64,000 nt of DNA from Rosa chinensis (lineage: Eukaryota > Streptophyta > Magnoliopsida > Rosales > Rosaceae), in contig NC_037094.1 in assembly GCF_002994745.2 (NCBI RefSeq), forward strand, positions 1,574,001-1,638,000, read 5' to 3'. The translations under genes were made by a program, and so were the position numbers. The notes beneath the pieces were generated by a model. That model searched no databases. It worked only from the letters and a program-made list of their open reading frames with translations, and was not told the DNA's origin. This document shows positions 1 through 13,486 of this stretch, one piece after another; the first letter of the stretch is position 1, and the number at the start of each line of letters is the position of its first letter.

Positions 1-3000
1 TTGTTTTCAACGAAATCGACTTCTCTTTGTTCTGTGGAACACAATTGCACACATCATACACCATATATGAGATAAAACCAAGCCATCTTCAAGCAAACCA
101 GTAATGCAAATGAATAAGAGAACTTGATGTAAGGACTACAGACACCTTCTATCACTCTTTTTGCTCGATTAAACTTATGACACCTTTTCTCTGACCTCAC
201 CCAGAGAAAGAGACAACTACAAGGAACTATGAATTTCTTCTTATGTGCCAGAAAGATTTTACAAAAATAAAAATACACCAACATTGTAAGCTATGCATAC
301 TGACTTACCACAACAGAACATATTCCAGGAAATAATCCTGCACAGATGATTGCTCGGATAAGCTGTTCATCATAGCTCAATGTATTGCAGTTCTCAATGT
401 TGTGATCAACCAAACCAGCATCCTTGAGCAAGAAGAAGAACTGCTTCCGAAGAGAGTCAATGGCTTTTAGAGTTTGTGCAGAAAGAAAATTTCTCCAGCA
501 GTACTCATAACCAGCTTGCGATCTTTCAGCATTTTTCCAACCATCATATGCTCGGATAAGAGCCAGATGATCGCTGCTATCACGGCCAGAAAATTGTGCT
601 TTCGCCGATTCCGCAAGCTGCAACAATTGAAAATAAAAAAGTTACTCGACAACCCATGCTTGTTGATTTCCTATGAAATAATGGGAAGCCAAGATCTGCC
701 AATACAGGTATTGAATAATGACCAACTAATCTTATTCATTGCATATCCAATACTTTGAAGATGAAGTATAAACGTCAACATCTAATTCAGTATAAAGTGG
801 GAAAACATTTTTCACAAACTACAAAAAGCACAATATGTTGGCACACCAGGGGTAGGGGAGACATCACCAAATACACAACAGAGCAAATTAAAACTTCAAA
901 ATTGTTGACAAGAACAATATGTCATACTCACATCCTTCTTGTCAAATGGCATCATGAATGGATCTCTCATACTAAGGCCTGCAACAATAGTCATTATTGG
1001 ATCTAAACAGTTGAAGATAGCCCCTAATATGAGCATTTTCCCAAGTTTTGGCTCAACAGGAAGCATTGACAGGTGGCGACCTGCAGAGCATACAATCAAT
1101 ATTTAAGCTAGCTACTTGCAGACAAACCAGTTGCAATTTTTGAAAACAGCTTTGAAAATAATACTGCGGAATAACAGTTATTCATCACCTAATACTGTGA
1201 GATCTTCATTGTCATCTAAAGCCCCTATGATCTTCAGATAATCAACAGCATTTTGAACCTACAAAAAGAAATAAAACTCAGAAAACAAACATGAGTATCT
1301 GCACAGCAGTTATGAAAGTTCAAAAGAATTTGACAAAATTATCCTATGGTAAAGAAAATACTCAAGAGGATGCAGATAGGAATTTACCGACAAAGGTTCC
1401 GGTGACTGCAGTGCCTTAGAAAGGAACTCAGAAATACTTCCAAGTTGTAGACTCTTGATTTGTAAACATAGAGACTGCAGAGGCGTCCTCAAAAGTTCAG
1501 GCAATTGATAATCAGCAAAGGCATCATATACACATCGGGGATATAGATGGTAACACTCGCCGGGTTGAACACGACCGGCTCTTCCTCTTCTCTATAGATT
1601 TGAGAAACTAAATTAATATTGCAAATCCATTTAAAATATAATTGTAAATTGCAAACAAGATAACATTATATAACATCATAACAGTAAACAAGATTTTAGG
1701 TTCCCAGATTTACTCACTAAAGTATGTTAAAACCAATCTGAAACTTGTTTGCTACTTTCAGTAAGTCTTCACAAGTGGAATGAATAAATACAAAGGTACA
1801 TTTTAAGAAGGAAAAGAAAAACTGAGCACAGCAAAGGTTATTTAGTTTACAAACTATCAACCTAAAAAACTATTGAGAGAGAGAGAAAGAGAGGATAAAT
1901 CTAAGCCCCATGAGAGAAGTTAGAAGTCGTTCATTTGAAATTGCATCAACTAGTTTAAATATTGAATCTCTCAAAACTGTCTTACTTGCCGGGAAGCAGC
2001 CTTTGATATCCAGGATGGAAGCAAACAGGGAGTATTATTGAGTGCATCATATGATGTTTCTTTCGCCTTTCCACAATCAATCACAAATACTACATCATTG
2101 ATAGTGATACTGGTCTCAGCCATGTTTGTAGCCAGAACGATTTTCCTAACTCCATCTTCTGGTTTATCAAATATCAACCTCTGTTTACAAAAGCAATAGA
2201 GAAATTATTACTAAAGATCAAAGACTACATGTCAGAACACAAACCAATGCCACCCTACTGAAACTATGAACTGGGAAGAATGAACAAAACAAAAGTGATA
2301 AGTTCCACGTTAAATTGTTTAAATGTGACTTCAAAAGATTTATCCAACATGTGTGAAGCTGTAGTAGCTCACTGATTATGACATTCTTTTGCAGAACTAA
2401 CAACTCAATTAGGCTGTCTTAAGGGATCATGTTTTAATAAATTTTGGATTAAATTACAAATCATCAGTAATAAGGTAAAAAAAGTAACCCCAATACAGTA
2501 ACAGTGATCGTCACAATAGAGTGTTTAGGACCGATACAGTCATAAGACTCGATACATTTCATTGATCAAAGTTTTTATAAATCTGAACCATGCAAACCCA
2601 TGATTAGCATATCATTTTAGACAAAAACCTTCATCATCTTTTGATGGATGGAGAATCCCAATATATATGGATAATTTGATGAATTTTTATCCATAGGTTT
2701 TTCATCACTAGAACGGGGTAGTATAACTATATCCATTGAAAACAAGACTAAAGAACAGTGACAGCACCTGTTCAGAGCTAGGCATGGAACCATGACAGGC
2801 AAGCAGCAGGACCCTACTAGGATCTCCTAAAAGGGGATGAGATTGGAGTTGATCTTTCAAGGAGTTTATGTCATCCCAACCAGTCATAAAAACCAAAATA
2901 GCACCAGGCCTTTCTTTCCTGACTATGTGGCAAAGCACATGCTCAATGAGATTAAAACCAATGGAGTCCGGATTCCAACAGGACAGAGACTCCTGAGTCC

Positions 3001-5954
3001 TTGGACTGTACTCCCTAAAGTCAGCAGCTTCAAGTGCATCCTGTTTAAGAAGGCACAGAAAAGTCAAAATACAAATCCTAGACTTGCAAAGAAAATTACG
3101 ATACAAAACTTTTATATACCTCAACGGTAGAAGCAATTTGGCTCTTCCTCTTTTTGAAAGCTTGAGCTTGTTTCTGCATTTTCCACGTCTTATCTTGACC
3201 ATAATCATCAATTTGATTATATTGATTTAACCGATATCCAGTCATTTCTAGAATATTCTCCAGAAAATGTGCTCGGACCGGGTATGTAAAACCCTGTAAG
3301 CAAAGCCCAATCCCCAATTAAAAGTTAGTCCAGCATACCTTATGAGGAAATCACATCTCTTTCAAAGGATATATAAAACAACAAAAAAGAAATTGATGAA
3401 CTAGTTCCCTGGACTTACAGGTATATGGATCATTGGAGCACCATAAAAGTACGAGGAGAAAAGCTCAGCATTTAAGGTTGCACTCATCAAAATCAATCTC
3501 AACTCAGGACGGCGAGAGAGAAGTTCTTTCAGAACGATAAGAAGAAAATCTGACACAAATGCAAAAGGTTACTAAAAGTAACGTTTGAAAACCCATCAAC
3601 AAAGATAAATTCAAAAATTACCTTCATTCATTCCACGTTCATGAATCTCATCAACAATGACATGTGTAACACCTCTCAACTTTCTGTCGACAAGTAATCT
3701 TCTCAATAGTATGCCTGTGGTGCAAAAAAGAAGCCGTGTGTCCCTCCCTTTCATTCCTTCCAGCCTAACTTTGTAACCAACCTTTTAAGAAAAAAGAAAG
3801 AAAAAAAGTAAATTCAGATTAGCCAGAAAAAGTTAAATGATCAACAATCCTAGCTGAAAATAAAAAAGGATTATGGCAAGATTAAAACTTTGAAGAAAAC
3901 AACAATGACATTAAGAACTCACTGATTCCCCCAGATTCTCCCCTCGTTCTGCAGCAACTCTTTCAGAAACAGACATGGCAGATATTCGTCTAGGCTGAGT
4001 ACAAATAATACTACAGACACCTCCACGACCAGCTTCAATCTCAGATTCTAAAATGTACTGAGGAAGTTGTGTAGTTTTACCACAACCTGTTTCACCTGAG
4101 ACAACTATGACCTGCTCACAATCAGAAACGTTTGTTCAGTTAACCACCAATACACAGAGAAATTAACCAAACAGTACACTGCTTAATGCTGATACAATAG
4201 TTTAACTAAAGTTATACCTAAAAAAGGATGTATAAGATTATCTAAACAATGGGGAAAGCAACCATATTAAGGAGCAAAAGCAATCGACCATAAACAGTTC
4301 TAAAAATCAAAAATCATAACTTACCTGATTTTCGGATATGGCTTTTAACAAGGAATCTTTCTCTTTATATGCAGGCAGACTTCTACGAAGTTCAAGCATC
4401 TTTTGACCTTCGATGGATTCCTGTAAAAGATGATTTTTTTTTTTTTTTTTTAACATGGATGCTTATAAGAAATAAAAAAAGATAAACAAATGTAAAAGGG
4501 CCAGACTTCTAGCTTGCACAACTATGGCAAAAGGGAAGAGCAATGACCTGCCATTCTTGTTGCTTATTGAGCAATCGCAAGCTTTTCTGCTGAAGAATTC
4601 TCTCCATGGCAACACTATTCTGTATCAAGGGCTCCTCCTGCTCGTAGAGTCCCCCGTCTTTAGCTATACTTCCATTACTATTTGACCTTGACATTGAAGT
4701 ATGCGATAAATTTCCTCTGCTGATTGGCTTTTGAGAAAGATGAGCTTTGAGATGAGCATCAACATCTTTATGCAGTCCAAAAGGTAAGACAACCTATAAA
4801 TGCTTCAAAAAGTTAGAACAATATAATGGTCACAAAGAATTACATGCAAGACTGTCAATTTATAAGCATGCAAGAAAGTACCTCTCTTTGTGGTCGCCTA
4901 TCATCCAGATCAGGTCTGTAATTTGGCTGCGGGACTTTACTAAAGACTACAACCTTTGAATACTGATGGCTGCTTGAGAAATTTCAAAATCAGATAACAG
5001 AAAAAGGAGATAGAATACAGCAAAAATGCGTGTATATAATATGCAGACTTACTGAACTAATAAAGCTATATAAACTTCTCATCTAGAGAGAAAATATACC
5101 TATATAAACCCATCCCTCTTGCCAGTTCTGAAAGATGATCAAAATCACGCCTGTCCTTCCTGTCCCTCGACACCACTTCTTGCTCATCTTTGTTGCGAAC
5201 AAGCATGGTTAACTTCCATCTCCACTCATCGATGTTGTCAATGGTCGAACCAGTCTAAATACCATCATATGCATAAATATCAACAGCAGCATTAGCATTT
5301 CAATTCAATTCGAGTATACAAACTTGTACTTAACTACTAAAAGGCGCCACATTTACATCGAAAGGCAGTAAATTGAAATAAAAAGGTCCAGGCTTCAGTG
5401 CTTAGAACAATGCTCTATAATCAATCAACACACTATCCATTATGGAAATGCAGCAATAATGAACTCGTTTTCGCAACTCCGAAAACAAAACTCCATCCAA
5501 TTTTGCTCTAACCAAAATCCAGCAGAGAAAGACTAACCATCTCCCGGCGAGAGCTCTGACCCGACCCGAACTCCCGGTCCGAATCTTCACTACCCGACTC
5601 GTCCTGGTACGCAAACCTCCCATACCCCTGCTTCTGCTGCTGCTGGTACCACGCCGGCACGGCCGCAACGCTCCTCCGCCGCTGCTTCCAATCCGTCCTC
5701 TCCGCCGCACGCGACGAGGACGAGGAGGCCAGGCAAGTGACGTCAGCGTGACGGCAGCAGCCGGAGGAACTCCATTTGAGCAGGCCGGTGACGGGGTGAG
5801 TGTGGTAGTGGCCGTTGGTGTTCATGAAGCATCCGAGGAGGAGGAGCGACGGCGGCCGGAGGAGAGAGAAGTGGTGGTGGCGGGGTTTGAGGGACATGGC
5901 GGTGGAGGTGGTGCGGATTATTATAGAGCGGTGGAAGAAGGCGGAGTAAGGCAT
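1..5954 (-). CDS. DEAH/DExH-box ATP-dependent RNA helicase, 3' end cut by window edge
   Basis: This is an ATP-dependent RNA helicase of the plant DExH1/DExH3-like (DHX36/DHX9-type) group. Sixteen exons can be followed on the minus strand: about 5538-5954, 5100-5254, 4883-4970, 4548-4794, 4325-4420, 3923-4111, 3622-3783, 3419-3549, 3119-3295, 2769-3045, 1986-2180, 1388-1591, 1188-1259, 932-1082, 308-618 and 1-31 (partial). Visible helicase motifs are GETGCGKTT (motif I), TQPRRISA (Ia), DEIHERG (II, a DEIH box), SATLN (III), [11 protein letters not shown] (V) and RRGRAGR (VI), followed by the helicase-associated C-terminal part. The N-terminus is Ser/Arg-rich and could be an organelle-type leader. 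The start at 5954 (MPYSAFF) is the most upstream ATG in frame; MSLKPRH at 5897 is an alternative. The last exons lie left of the window. The family is certain; the exact orthologue is not. Confidence 0.93.
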
Positions 5955-7043
5955 GGTGGGAGTTAGGGGGAGTGGGTTTTTTCAGTTGGGGAAGTTAGGG
6001 TGGCATTTGCTGAAATTAGGGTTTATGACACGGGTTGGTTGGGTTTATGGGGAAGGTTGAGAAGAAGTGGCGCTAACACCCTCTGCGTCACCACCTCTAG
6101 AGCTGGACTCTCTTTTTCCTCTCCCTCTCTCTTTTTTCTCTCTCTTTTTTTTTTAATTCTTTTTATCTTATCGAACAAAAATATATATATATATATATAT
6201 ACACTGTTAGTAATTTTGCGTCTGCTGCAAACCGGTTTGGACTTGCGTACGTAGAACTCGTGAGGTTTTACGTTTCTTTTTTTAGTTATATTTTGCATCG
6301 GTTAGTTTGTTACTGGACTAAATAAACTAAGAACGGAACAAACTAGATAAATTAACAATATAAGAATTGAAATATTAAAAATATTTTGCAGTTTTTTTTC
6401 GGCGATTTGTTAGATGAACTTTATTGAATGATGCAAGTAGGTACTTTTTCATGTACCATATAGGTGGTGAGGCACGAGATGTAGCGTAGTCCCTTCAGTC
6501 TTATCACCTTAATGTAATTTATATACACGTCTCATATTTTACTAACTATGAAAACAAATAACTATTTATTGAATAAGTAACGTGTAGTTTAAGGTGGAGT
6601 ATTCTAGGTTTAAGGGGTGCAACTCTATTCATATCAATGAAATGAACTTTGCTGTTCATTCAACATGCATGTTCAGCGTGATAGAATTGTCCTGTACTGA
6701 CCGAATTTGGTAGCTCATGAGTGTTCTTGAGCTCTTAATTGGCTTTGAAGTTGGAGAGGCCATGACCATAAATCATGACGAGAAATGAGTCCATTCAGCA
6801 ACATTACCAACTTGAGAAACAAACAAGAAATCAGACACTAATTCAACAACATCAATCGAACACTAGCAAATAGATAATAGTGCTAATAGAGGTCATCTTC
6901 GCATAAGGTTGGAAACAACATCAAGTTCACAAAAGCTGGAAACGTCAACTTCTTCACATAAAGATCAATACAACATCAACTAGTCATAGGCTACGGGCTA
7001 CCAATGTAGTTTCAGTACAGAGTCAGGTTGATATATATAGCCT
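5955..7043. other. Intergenic: helicase promoter and B3 gene 3' flank
   Basis: No gene is seen. The part next to the helicase start holds its promoter and 5' leader, with a CT-rich tract near 6109-6160 and an (AT)n run at 6181-6201. The remainder is AT-rich and includes the 3' flank and probable 3' UTR of the B3 gene, which is transcribed toward it. Confidence 0.6.
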
Positions 7044-8922
7044 TCATTTAGCTCGGTATACGTAGACTTTGAGCTTACGTTCGCCTATCAACTGGAACAG
7101 ACAATCATCACCTGCTTCCAATTGATTGTCCTGCACAAATGCTCTCCAACCAGCAGCATTGAATCTTCCATTTCGCCTACTTTTGTCGATTGTACAATGA
7201 ACAGTCCAAGTTCTCTCACCTGAAGTTTGTAAGGTCACATCGGAATAAGACCCTATTTCACACAGATGTTCGATGGTGAAATACGAAGGTACTCTCTGCA
7301 AATATGAGAAAAGGAAATAGTAAACACATTATCCAGTGTATCCAACACATTGATTTCTCTCATTATACAACCTGGCTATGTTGAGAGAAGCTAGCTTACC
7401 AATATAGCTGACAAGTATGATTCAGTCATTGTGATCCGAAAACTTGGCTTGTCCCCGAATATGAAATTGTTAGCTCCATAAAAGTCATGTTGGTTGTCAT
7501 TGTTTTGGTCTCTACCAACAGATGATGCAGAGGGAAAGGAGCTACCTTTTAAATTGGGTGTAGACATGCATCCACCAGCTCCTGTTTGATTCCCATGATT
7601 AATACCATGAAGTATGCATCCCAGTTAAAATTGTCATAAAAATTCTAAATGGTTACTGACTTGCACAAACTTATTTTAATACGTACCTCCTCCACGAATT
7701 GGGTAATCCATTTCCATATTGTTACAGTGGAAAATGTGTACTTGGAAATGAGAATGTTCGCCTTCATAGCTGAACACTATGAAGTAATCTTGGTCTATGG
7801 AGTAAAAGTCTGTGAACTGTTCCCATCCTTTTTGTAACCAGATTCGGCTACCACGAATCGTTTTTTTCAGTTCTATTGGCCATGATGTTCCGCAATTGGG
7901 AACCTTGAGGAATATGGAGTCTGCCATACAATTCCCATACTTCCTCACAGCTGGCTCTGGAAGTTCCTGAAATTCATATATAGCTTCCCAAAATTGATAT
8001 GTGCATGCAATTACAGCATTCAGGAACATCAATGTACACATGCAGTGATCATCATTCAATGATCAAGACGAAGGGTATGCAAATCAATCAAGATGAACTT
8101 AGTAATGTTTATGTAATGATCAACATGTCTGATCGTATTGCTTAATCAAGCCGCAGACTCGATAGAATGCTACAAAATTAATAAAGACTAAACAAGAGTA
8201 CTGCAAAGTGCAAACAAAAGCATGTAATTGCTCCATTCTTCTAAATGAGAGAATAAAACATGTAAAGGTCTAGATGGGGCATGAGAAATGAACTAAAACC
8301 GCATTTTTTCCCCTAAAAGAACAAAAAAGTTTTCAGCTTTCACGTTGATGAAATATCAGAAACCAAGCAGATATAAAATCCCTTCTTTAAAAAGACCGAG
8401 TTTTTTTCATATACAATTATACATTATGAATGAAATTCTCTCTAGCTCTCATAAAAAAAAAATCAACTTCTTCTCTTACATGTTATTTTTTTCTTCTTTT
8501 TGTCTTAAGAAAAAAAAAGTTTCTGGTTTCAAGCTGAAAAAAGTTCAGTAATCAAGCAGATGAATTCTTTCTTCTTTCTTTTTTTTTCCTTGCCAAACAA
8601 TGAGAGTAAAAACATGCAACTTTCAAGCTGACAACAATTGAGAAATGAAGCAAAAATTAACTGAAAAGGTTTCAACTTTTAAGGTAAAGAAGCTAAGAAA
8701 TGAGGCAAATTCACGTTTTTACAGTTTTACTACCAGATTTGCAAGCTTTGGCTCATGGGACAAAGTTAAAAGGCAGAGGTTCAAGCTCAAAATTACCTTC
8801 CCATCTTGGAGATCCACAGCAGTAACAATCTTCAAGCAGAAGCTTGGAGAGTCCACCGGGAAGGCATGTCCTCTTCCCTCTCTCTTGCTCCGAGAAGCCA
8901 TTGGGCGTGACATTGTGGCCAT
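7044..8922 (-). CDS. B3 domain-containing protein, REM-like, two B3 domains
   Basis: This is a probable nuclear DNA-binding protein. Four exons (8797-8922, 7687-7966, 7400-7581, 7044-7295) join to exactly 279 codons plus stop with consensus GT-AG borders. The first B3 domain spans about residues 25-125. It reads SFCLKIV, then ELPEPAVRKYG, then IFLKVPNCGTSWPIELKK, IWLQKGWEQFTDFYSI and DYFIVFSYEG, which is the usual B3 order of DNA-contacting strands followed by the W-x-x-F turn. A Ser/Asn/Asp-rich linker leads to a second B3 domain at the C-terminus (FRITMTESYLSAIL, then RVPSYF, GRFNAAGWRAFVQDNQL, GDDCLFQLIG). Two or more B3 domains without other domains is the REM (reproductive meristem) layout. 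The start at 8922 is chosen because exon 1 is open there; internal ATGs at 8913 and 8901 are possible. The target genes cannot be inferred. Confidence 0.9.
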
Positions 8923-9702
8923 CTCTGTTCAAAGGTTCAAACTTTCTTTTGGAAACTGAAACGTTCAAACTATGATGGCCTGTTTTTTGGGTGAAGGTTT
9001 TGGACTACTATTGAGATGCAGGTATAGTTATATCTCTCATCCTTAGAGGGACAGTCATTAACTCTGTCAGTGAGTTAAATTGAAACCGTGTACTCCAGTC
9101 ATAACTCTGTCAGTGAGTTAAATTGAAAGCGTGCAGCAAGTAGTTCATAGGACAACGGGTCCATTAGAATCTCCTCCTTGCATTTGAAAAGGCAAATGAA
9201 CGGTCTAGATTTTGAACCCTACGGTACATTATAACACATACAACACAAATACATTGTTTACTTGCAAAAATTGTAGGCAAAAAAGACATGTTCGACAAAT
9301 GGACTCAAAAAACATTAATAGAAGACAGTGTCGTATCAAAGTAACTTATTGTCAAGCCGTAACCAATGCCTTTCTTCTCTACAAATTAATAGATAACGTA
9401 GCAAAATGTGATAGCAATGGGAGACTTCATACAAGTAAATGTAGCTGATGTCCAAAGTCCAAACTTACAGCATAAAAGCTTAAGCTGGGATCAGATATCA
9501 ATAAATATTCAGCTATAGTTCTACAACAATAATCCATGGCTGCATTTATCAAAAATTCAGGTCACTTCATCACTGAACAACTAACCAATGGACAACAATT
9601 AGTCAGCTTATACAACCAAAGACACACACAAGAGCCCATATTGTGTTTCATAACAGGTACAGGTAGACAGTATTCCTTTCAATATGGAGTTGGCGCCTGG
9701 AA
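8923..9702. other. Intergenic: B3 promoter and PP2C 3' flank
   Basis: No gene is seen. Next to the B3 start is a short tandem duplication of about 43 bp at 9059-9140, in which AACTCTGTCAGTGAGTTAAA occurs twice. Roughly 9450-9702 is probably the 3' UTR of the phosphatase gene, whose stop codon is at 9703-9705. Confidence 0.55.
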
Positions 9703-12613
9703 TTACTTGTGCCTGAATAGGATTATGATTGCCGTGCAGTTATCTTTACAGCGCCGCTCACGCACAGCTTCTCTTACTAGAGAGCGGCTAATAGCCGTAA
9801 CAGGTAGTCCCTCCTGCAGATTGCAGACAGATCATTTACAAGGAAATCAGACCACAGAGAGAAAAAATAAGAATGGCAGAGTGACTTTAGTTCAAAGTAG
9901 AAGGGCTGCCTATCTGACCAGTGGACCTATATATTCAAAATCCAGTGCAAGCCAGAATGACCACTAAGAAGAATATTTTCTCTAACCTTCAACTGTTTCT
10001 GAACAAAATCAACAGCATCACTTGGTCCAATTACCTGTAACGAATTTAGAAATATCTTATTGTTCAAAAACAAAGGAATCTAAAGAGTAACACCCAATAT
10101 GGAAAAAAGATGTTTGATTAACATTTTAAATGTTAAGGAAAGACTTCAATACTCTAGGGTTGTCTCTAGTGAAGTAGTAGTAAAGAAGGAAAGCATACCC
10201 CCCAGAGGCCGTCGCAACCAAGAATTATGAAGTGCTCTCTTTCTGTAAGGTCAAATGAATGAATATCTGGGGTAGCAACAACACCAAACTGCAATTACAG
10301 AGTTCACAGAACGAGCAATTCAATCACATGTTGTAAGGAAGAATACAACGTAATTGGCCCCAAAGAAAGAGGAGGACACAACCAATAGATGGTATGAGTT
10401 TTAACTCAATACTTCAAAATAATAATCCATATAGTTTTTCATCTTTTACAGTGACATGAGCAATGTTTATTAACACCAAAATCATGCTTTGCAGGTTTAA
10501 ACTTTTTCTAGATAGAAAATGTTCTTTGCTGGATTGAAAACAGATGAATCATTTAAGTACAGGGAAAAGCGTCTGAAAAAAAAAAAATTAACACCTTTTT
10601 GAACTGGCGATCTCCAAAGGCCCTAGAAACTTCAAGGCGACCCTGCAGTCGTCCATTTGAACTCACACTACCACCAGCCTGATGACACCAGCATGTTTCA
10701 AGCAGAGAGGAGTACAAAATCATTTGACTGATATAGATAAAAGTAATCTAGGCTAGAAATGAAATACATTAGCAATATTTTTATTTGGACTCAAATAATA
10801 TTATCCCACTATTGAATCTGCTTTAATTCTCTGCATTCATATGAAGAACTAAAACACCATTCCCCACAAAGTAGCAGACACCAAATAGCAATACCACATA
10901 TGAAAATCACATATGAAAATCATAGTCCTTTTATCAGCTTTTATTAATCATATAGTGCTTAGTAAAGAAGGTACACAAGGACTACTTCCCTAGAAACTGA
11001 ACCCAACAATGTTTTACATAAATACTGCCCTTACCTTCTGAATACGAGCACGCTCCTGTGCATAGATGGCTTTGTGTTCTCTTGTTAAAACAATGGCCTT
11101 CAAAAGACGTGCTTCATCAGAACCATTTTGCAATGCATCAACAGGAGATGATCTTGCTACCACAGCTTTTGCATCCCCAATATTAGCAACAAATACCTAG
11201 AAACATCCAGTAGCATTACAATCAAATACAAGGTGCCATTACCTTCTTATAGGAACATCATAGTCATCTACTTGGAAAGAGAGTTGAATTGTCATCTATC
11301 ATTCTTTATTAGAAACTTTAATATTGTTTCTCAATACAAACAGAAGCAAACTTACTGTTTTTCCTAATATCCAAACACATACAGCTGTAGCACCGTCTTG
11401 CCATCCCCCTGACACAATATAAAGCCAAAAAATAAGGACATCATACAACATTAGCCCATTAAATAGTTTTGGATTCTTTTACTTATTTTCAGGACAAAAG
11501 ATTTGACCAACAAAAGTAGATGGATGAATATATGGATACACAAAAGATGTGATGAGTAACTGTTTGTGATGCAATCCTTGCAGCACAGGATCATCAAAAC
11601 AAGAGAAATTCAAAACAGAGGATAGAAGATTAAATCTGTACCTGCAGCACTTTCTTGAAGAATAGCCTCATCAGTTTTCCGAAAACCTAAATTAGGGAAA
11701 TTCAAATACATATCACCTACTAAGAAGCAATCCAAAGATGGATGAAGTACTATACGATAAAAAAAGAACATATCTTGCAAAGTTGCATAGTAAATTCGTA
11801 CCATCAAGAATGGCTTTCTTAGCTGCTTTCACATTCAACTGCAACACCACAGAATCCAATTAGACTCGAAGTAACAGATTCCAGGAATGCAAATTGTCAA
11901 TACAGTAAGTCAGACATCAATGCCGCATAAGAGTTAACCACATTGTGCATGCATGAAATTAACAAGGTAATACTATAATTTTCAAGCATTATGATACTTT
12001 TCCGATAACCCCCTAAATCGGTTTCATCAATGAAATCTTGTTTACCAATTAATTGTCATCAAATCATATGATTATTTCACTATAAGCTATCAAGTGCCTT
12101 AACATATACATGAAATCAGACCAAGTAAACAGACCAACTCACGTGGTAATCCAGCCGAAAGCACATTCGAATGCAAATGCTTCTGAGCATACTCTGCAGC
12201 TAATCGACCTCCATGCCCATCATAAATCGCAAAATGTGCACACCTGAAACATCCAAAGTTCGAAACTTTACCAAACACCTTACAATACTTCATTCACAAT
12301 ACTATACCAAACCCAAAACTGAGCATAATAAGCAAAACCAAAGCGTCAAGAACCTCAAGTTTCCCTGAAAACCCAAGCTCGCATCCAAGAGCAGAACCCA
12401 CGCGTCCTCCATGGCGTGCCTTAACCCCTTATCCTCTGCTACCTCAGCTTCGATTTCAAAACCCATTTCCCTCGCATCTGAATTTGCCTCACTTCCACTC
12501 GAATCAACTTCTGGGTTTTGGCTTTGATCGATTTTCAGCTTCTTTGCAACTGAGCTTGAATCCCCGGAATCGCTCTCGCGCTTTGGCTTCGAGTTTTGGA
12601 TAGCTTCACTCAT
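9703..12613 (-). CDS. Protein phosphatase 2C (PPM family), ILKAP/At1g18030-like
   Basis: This is a Mn/Mg-dependent Ser/Thr protein phosphatase. Ten exons (12354-12613, 12135-12243, 11802-11838, 11642-11686, 11356-11408, 11035-11196, 10595-10678, 10199-10288, 9987-10034, 9703-9813) sum to 999 nt, giving 332 residues. PP2C metal-binding motifs are present: GLRHAMEDAW, FAIYDGHGG, WQDGATAV, VANIGDAKAVVA, SRAFGD, ILGCDGLW and the terminal ERRCKDNCTAIII. The first ~60 residues are Ser/Asp/Lys-rich with a nuclear-signal-like SVAKKLK and no transit peptide. No hydrophobic segment is seen, so it is probably cytosolic or nuclear. It lacks the ABA-receptor docking features of clade A and resembles the small Arabidopsis At1g18030 type. 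It is divergently placed to the PKHD hydroxylase gene, with about 870 bp between the start codons. Confidence 0.93.
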
Positions 12614-13486
12614 TCTCTGCTCAAAGATTCAACCTTTATCTCAAATTTTCACTACTCAAAACTTGCTTGAGCTCTCAAGATCTTCTTCGACCTCTAGAAT
12701 GAGTTGAAGCTCTCATTTTTTTATAGATATACAAAGTTACACAAATAGTCACACCATTTCGACTTTTTGGTTATTTTATAGATTTGTCACTTTTGTTGCT
12801 TAACTTAGATACCGTCTTTCAATTTAATTACTCTGTTCATTTTGATACGTAAAAATCTTTTACTTGACAGAAAAAAAAAAAAAGATAGAGATTTTAGTAA
12901 AGATGATATAAATAATTTTCATTGGGTTTCAAACTCGACCATGCTCGACCTAAAATAGAAATTAAAAAACAATAAATGAACTGGTTTTGTTTCTTGACTG
13001 ATCGGACTGAAATATCCTCAAATTTAATGGAGTTTAACGATATATTAGATGACAATAACTAAATTAAATTGCTGAATTAAATGTGAGTGATAAAAGTTGG
13101 TATATTTTATAAAATCGGTGAATTAAAGTATTGAACGGATTATAGTTTAGTGGTCATTTCGTGTAATTAGATTCTAGTGTTAATTGGGCTAGGCCGGATC
13201 TCCTATCGTGTTGGGCCCTTAAAACGTACCATCCATCATATCCGTCTTCATGAAAAGTTTTGAAAAAAGAAAAAAAAAAGAGACAAACTTTTCAAGTTAG
13301 AAAGTGGGAGAGGGTAGTGAAGTGAAGTCTGAAACCCTAACCGAAACGGAAACCAAAACCCAAACCCGTGATTTTACGTCCACGACAAGAAAACAAATCC
13401 GAAACCTACCAAACCCTAACCCCCAAATTATCGCCAATGCTCCCCGCCACCTAATTCGCCGGCCGGTGCACCAATTCCACCGCCTC
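12614..13486. other. Shared divergent promoter region (PP2C / PKHD hydroxylase)
   Basis: This 873 bp interval lies between two divergent start codons and must contain both 5' UTRs and both promoters. The right end (13300-13486) is a GC-richer leader that is open in frame with the hydroxylase from an upstream ATG at 13304. No transposon is seen. Confidence 0.6.

Noticed and set aside
13304..13486. Upstream in-frame ATG extending the PKHD hydroxylase by 61 residues
   Set aside because: The extension is low-complexity (Thr/Glu/Gln repeats) and unlike the family's N-terminus, so it was left as 5' UTR.
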